Positions 57,412-58,037 of a DNA stretch of 58,037 nt are shown piece by piece. The translations under genes were made by a program, and so were the position numbers. The number at the start of each line of letters is the position of its first letter. Positions within the stretch are counted from its first letter, which is position 1. Origin of the DNA: Verrucomicrobiota bacterium (GTDB taxonomy: Bacteria; Verrucomicrobiota; Verrucomicrobiia; Opitutales; Opitutaceae); assembly GCA_016871595.1 (NCBI GenBank), contig VHCY01000005.1, forward strand, positions 1 to 58,037, in the 5' to 3' direction. The notes beneath the pieces are model-generated. The model ran no database searches and had not been told where the DNA came from. It worked only from the letters and a program-made list of their open reading frames with translations.

Positions 57412-58037
57412 TCAGCCCAGGGTGATCTCGCCCCGGGAGAGCCGGAGCAGGAAGAGCGCGGCGACCTGGGCCCGCGGCGCGATCGTGTCGGTGCGGATGA
57501 ATTCCCGGCTGCTGTGCAGGTGGTCGCCGATGGGCCCGAGGCCGTCGAGGTTGGGCAGGCCGTCGGCGGAGAGGAAATTGCCATCCGAGGCGCCGCCGGT
57601 GTGCACCCAGTCGAACGGGGGCAGCCCGACCGTGGCGGCGGCGTCGCGCCAGGCGGCGAACGCGCGTTCCTCGCGCGGCCCGCACTCCTTGGGCGGGCGG
57701 TTGAACCCACCCTTGAGCTCGAGGCGGAGCCCCTCCCGCCGGTTGACCTCGCCCGCGAGCTCGCCGAGGCGCCGCAGGAGGGCGTCGCGGTCGGCGGCGG
57801 TGGTGACGCGCAGGTCGAGCTCGGCCGCGGCCAGGTCAGGCACCACGTTGGTCGCGGGGCCGCCCCCGCGGATGTTGCCGACGTTGACCAGCACCCCGGG
57901 CAGTTCGGCTGGGAGGCGGCTGGCGGCGAGGAGGAATTCGGCGAGCGCGAGGATCGCGTTGCGGCCGTCGTTCGGGACCTTGGCCGCGTGGGCGGCGCGG
58001 CCGTGGGCGGTGGCCAGCATCCCGCCGGTGCCCTTCC
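57412..58037 (-). CDS. M20-family metallopeptidase (CPG2-like), truncated by window edge
   Basis: GRAAHAAKVPNDGRNAI dimerisation domain, VNVGNIRGGGPATNVVPDLAAAELDLRV, HTGGASDGNFLSADGLPNLDGLGPIGDHLHSSREFI. Confidence 0.9.
   Translation of the reverse strand, partial: KGTGGMLATAHGRAAHAAKVPNDGRNAILALAEFLLAASRLPAELPGVLVNVGNIRGGGPATNVVPDLAAAELDLRVTTAADRDALLRRLGELAGEVNRREGLRLELKGGFNRPPKECGPREERAFAAWRDAAATVGLPPFDWVHTGGASDGNFLSADGLPNLDGLGPIGDHLHSSREFIRTDTIAPRAQVAALFLLRLSRGEITLG

Noticed and set aside
1-58037. CRISPR arrays, tRNA, rRNA, transposases, prophage, toxin-antitoxin or restriction genes
   Set aside because: None recognised on either strand; no regularly spaced repeats or cloverleaf/CCA features were seen by eye, though a tRNAscan/Infernal run would be decisive

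Overview
High-GC (roughly 70%) chromosomal segment, densely packed with genes. The gene content (VPDGG-type C-terminal sorting signal, DUF6797-like cytochrome c protein, DUF1080, PVC-style amidohydrolases and symporter) suggests Verrucomicrobiota, probably an Opitutaceae relative; this is an inference from composition, not a database result. About 50 genes can be supported, most of them housekeeping: trpS, rsmA, trpC, mazG, xerC/D, metG, menF-menD-menB, kup, DEAD-box helicase, dapF, sppA, sufT-like, leuA, yraN, smc, gdhA, pit plus DUF47, a sugar ABC operon, hybrid histidine kinase, phoD-like and lnt. No rRNA, tRNA, CRISPR array, prophage or transposase was recognised. No single overt novel defence or biosynthetic system is visible. 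The best second-look items are: (1) a possible leader ORF plus strong hairpin plus TTGACA promoter upstream of leuA; (2) an ECF sigma / small membrane protein / Spy-CpxP-like operon resembling CnrH-type signalling; (3) an ECF sigma factor with a very short soluble RskA-like partner, preceded by a 30-aa membrane micropeptide; (4) paired amidohydrolases, one Tat-exported and lacking the HxH metal motif, next to an uncharacterised family; (5) near-absence of Shine-Dalgarno sequences with C-rich tracts before ATG, plus repeated GTGA stop/start overlaps; (6) a VPDGG-CTERM protein behind an AT-rich, palindrome-rich promoter region; (7) a secreted unknown protein with an internal duplication. All coordinates come from the ORF track plus manual start choice; starts are uncertain where noted.
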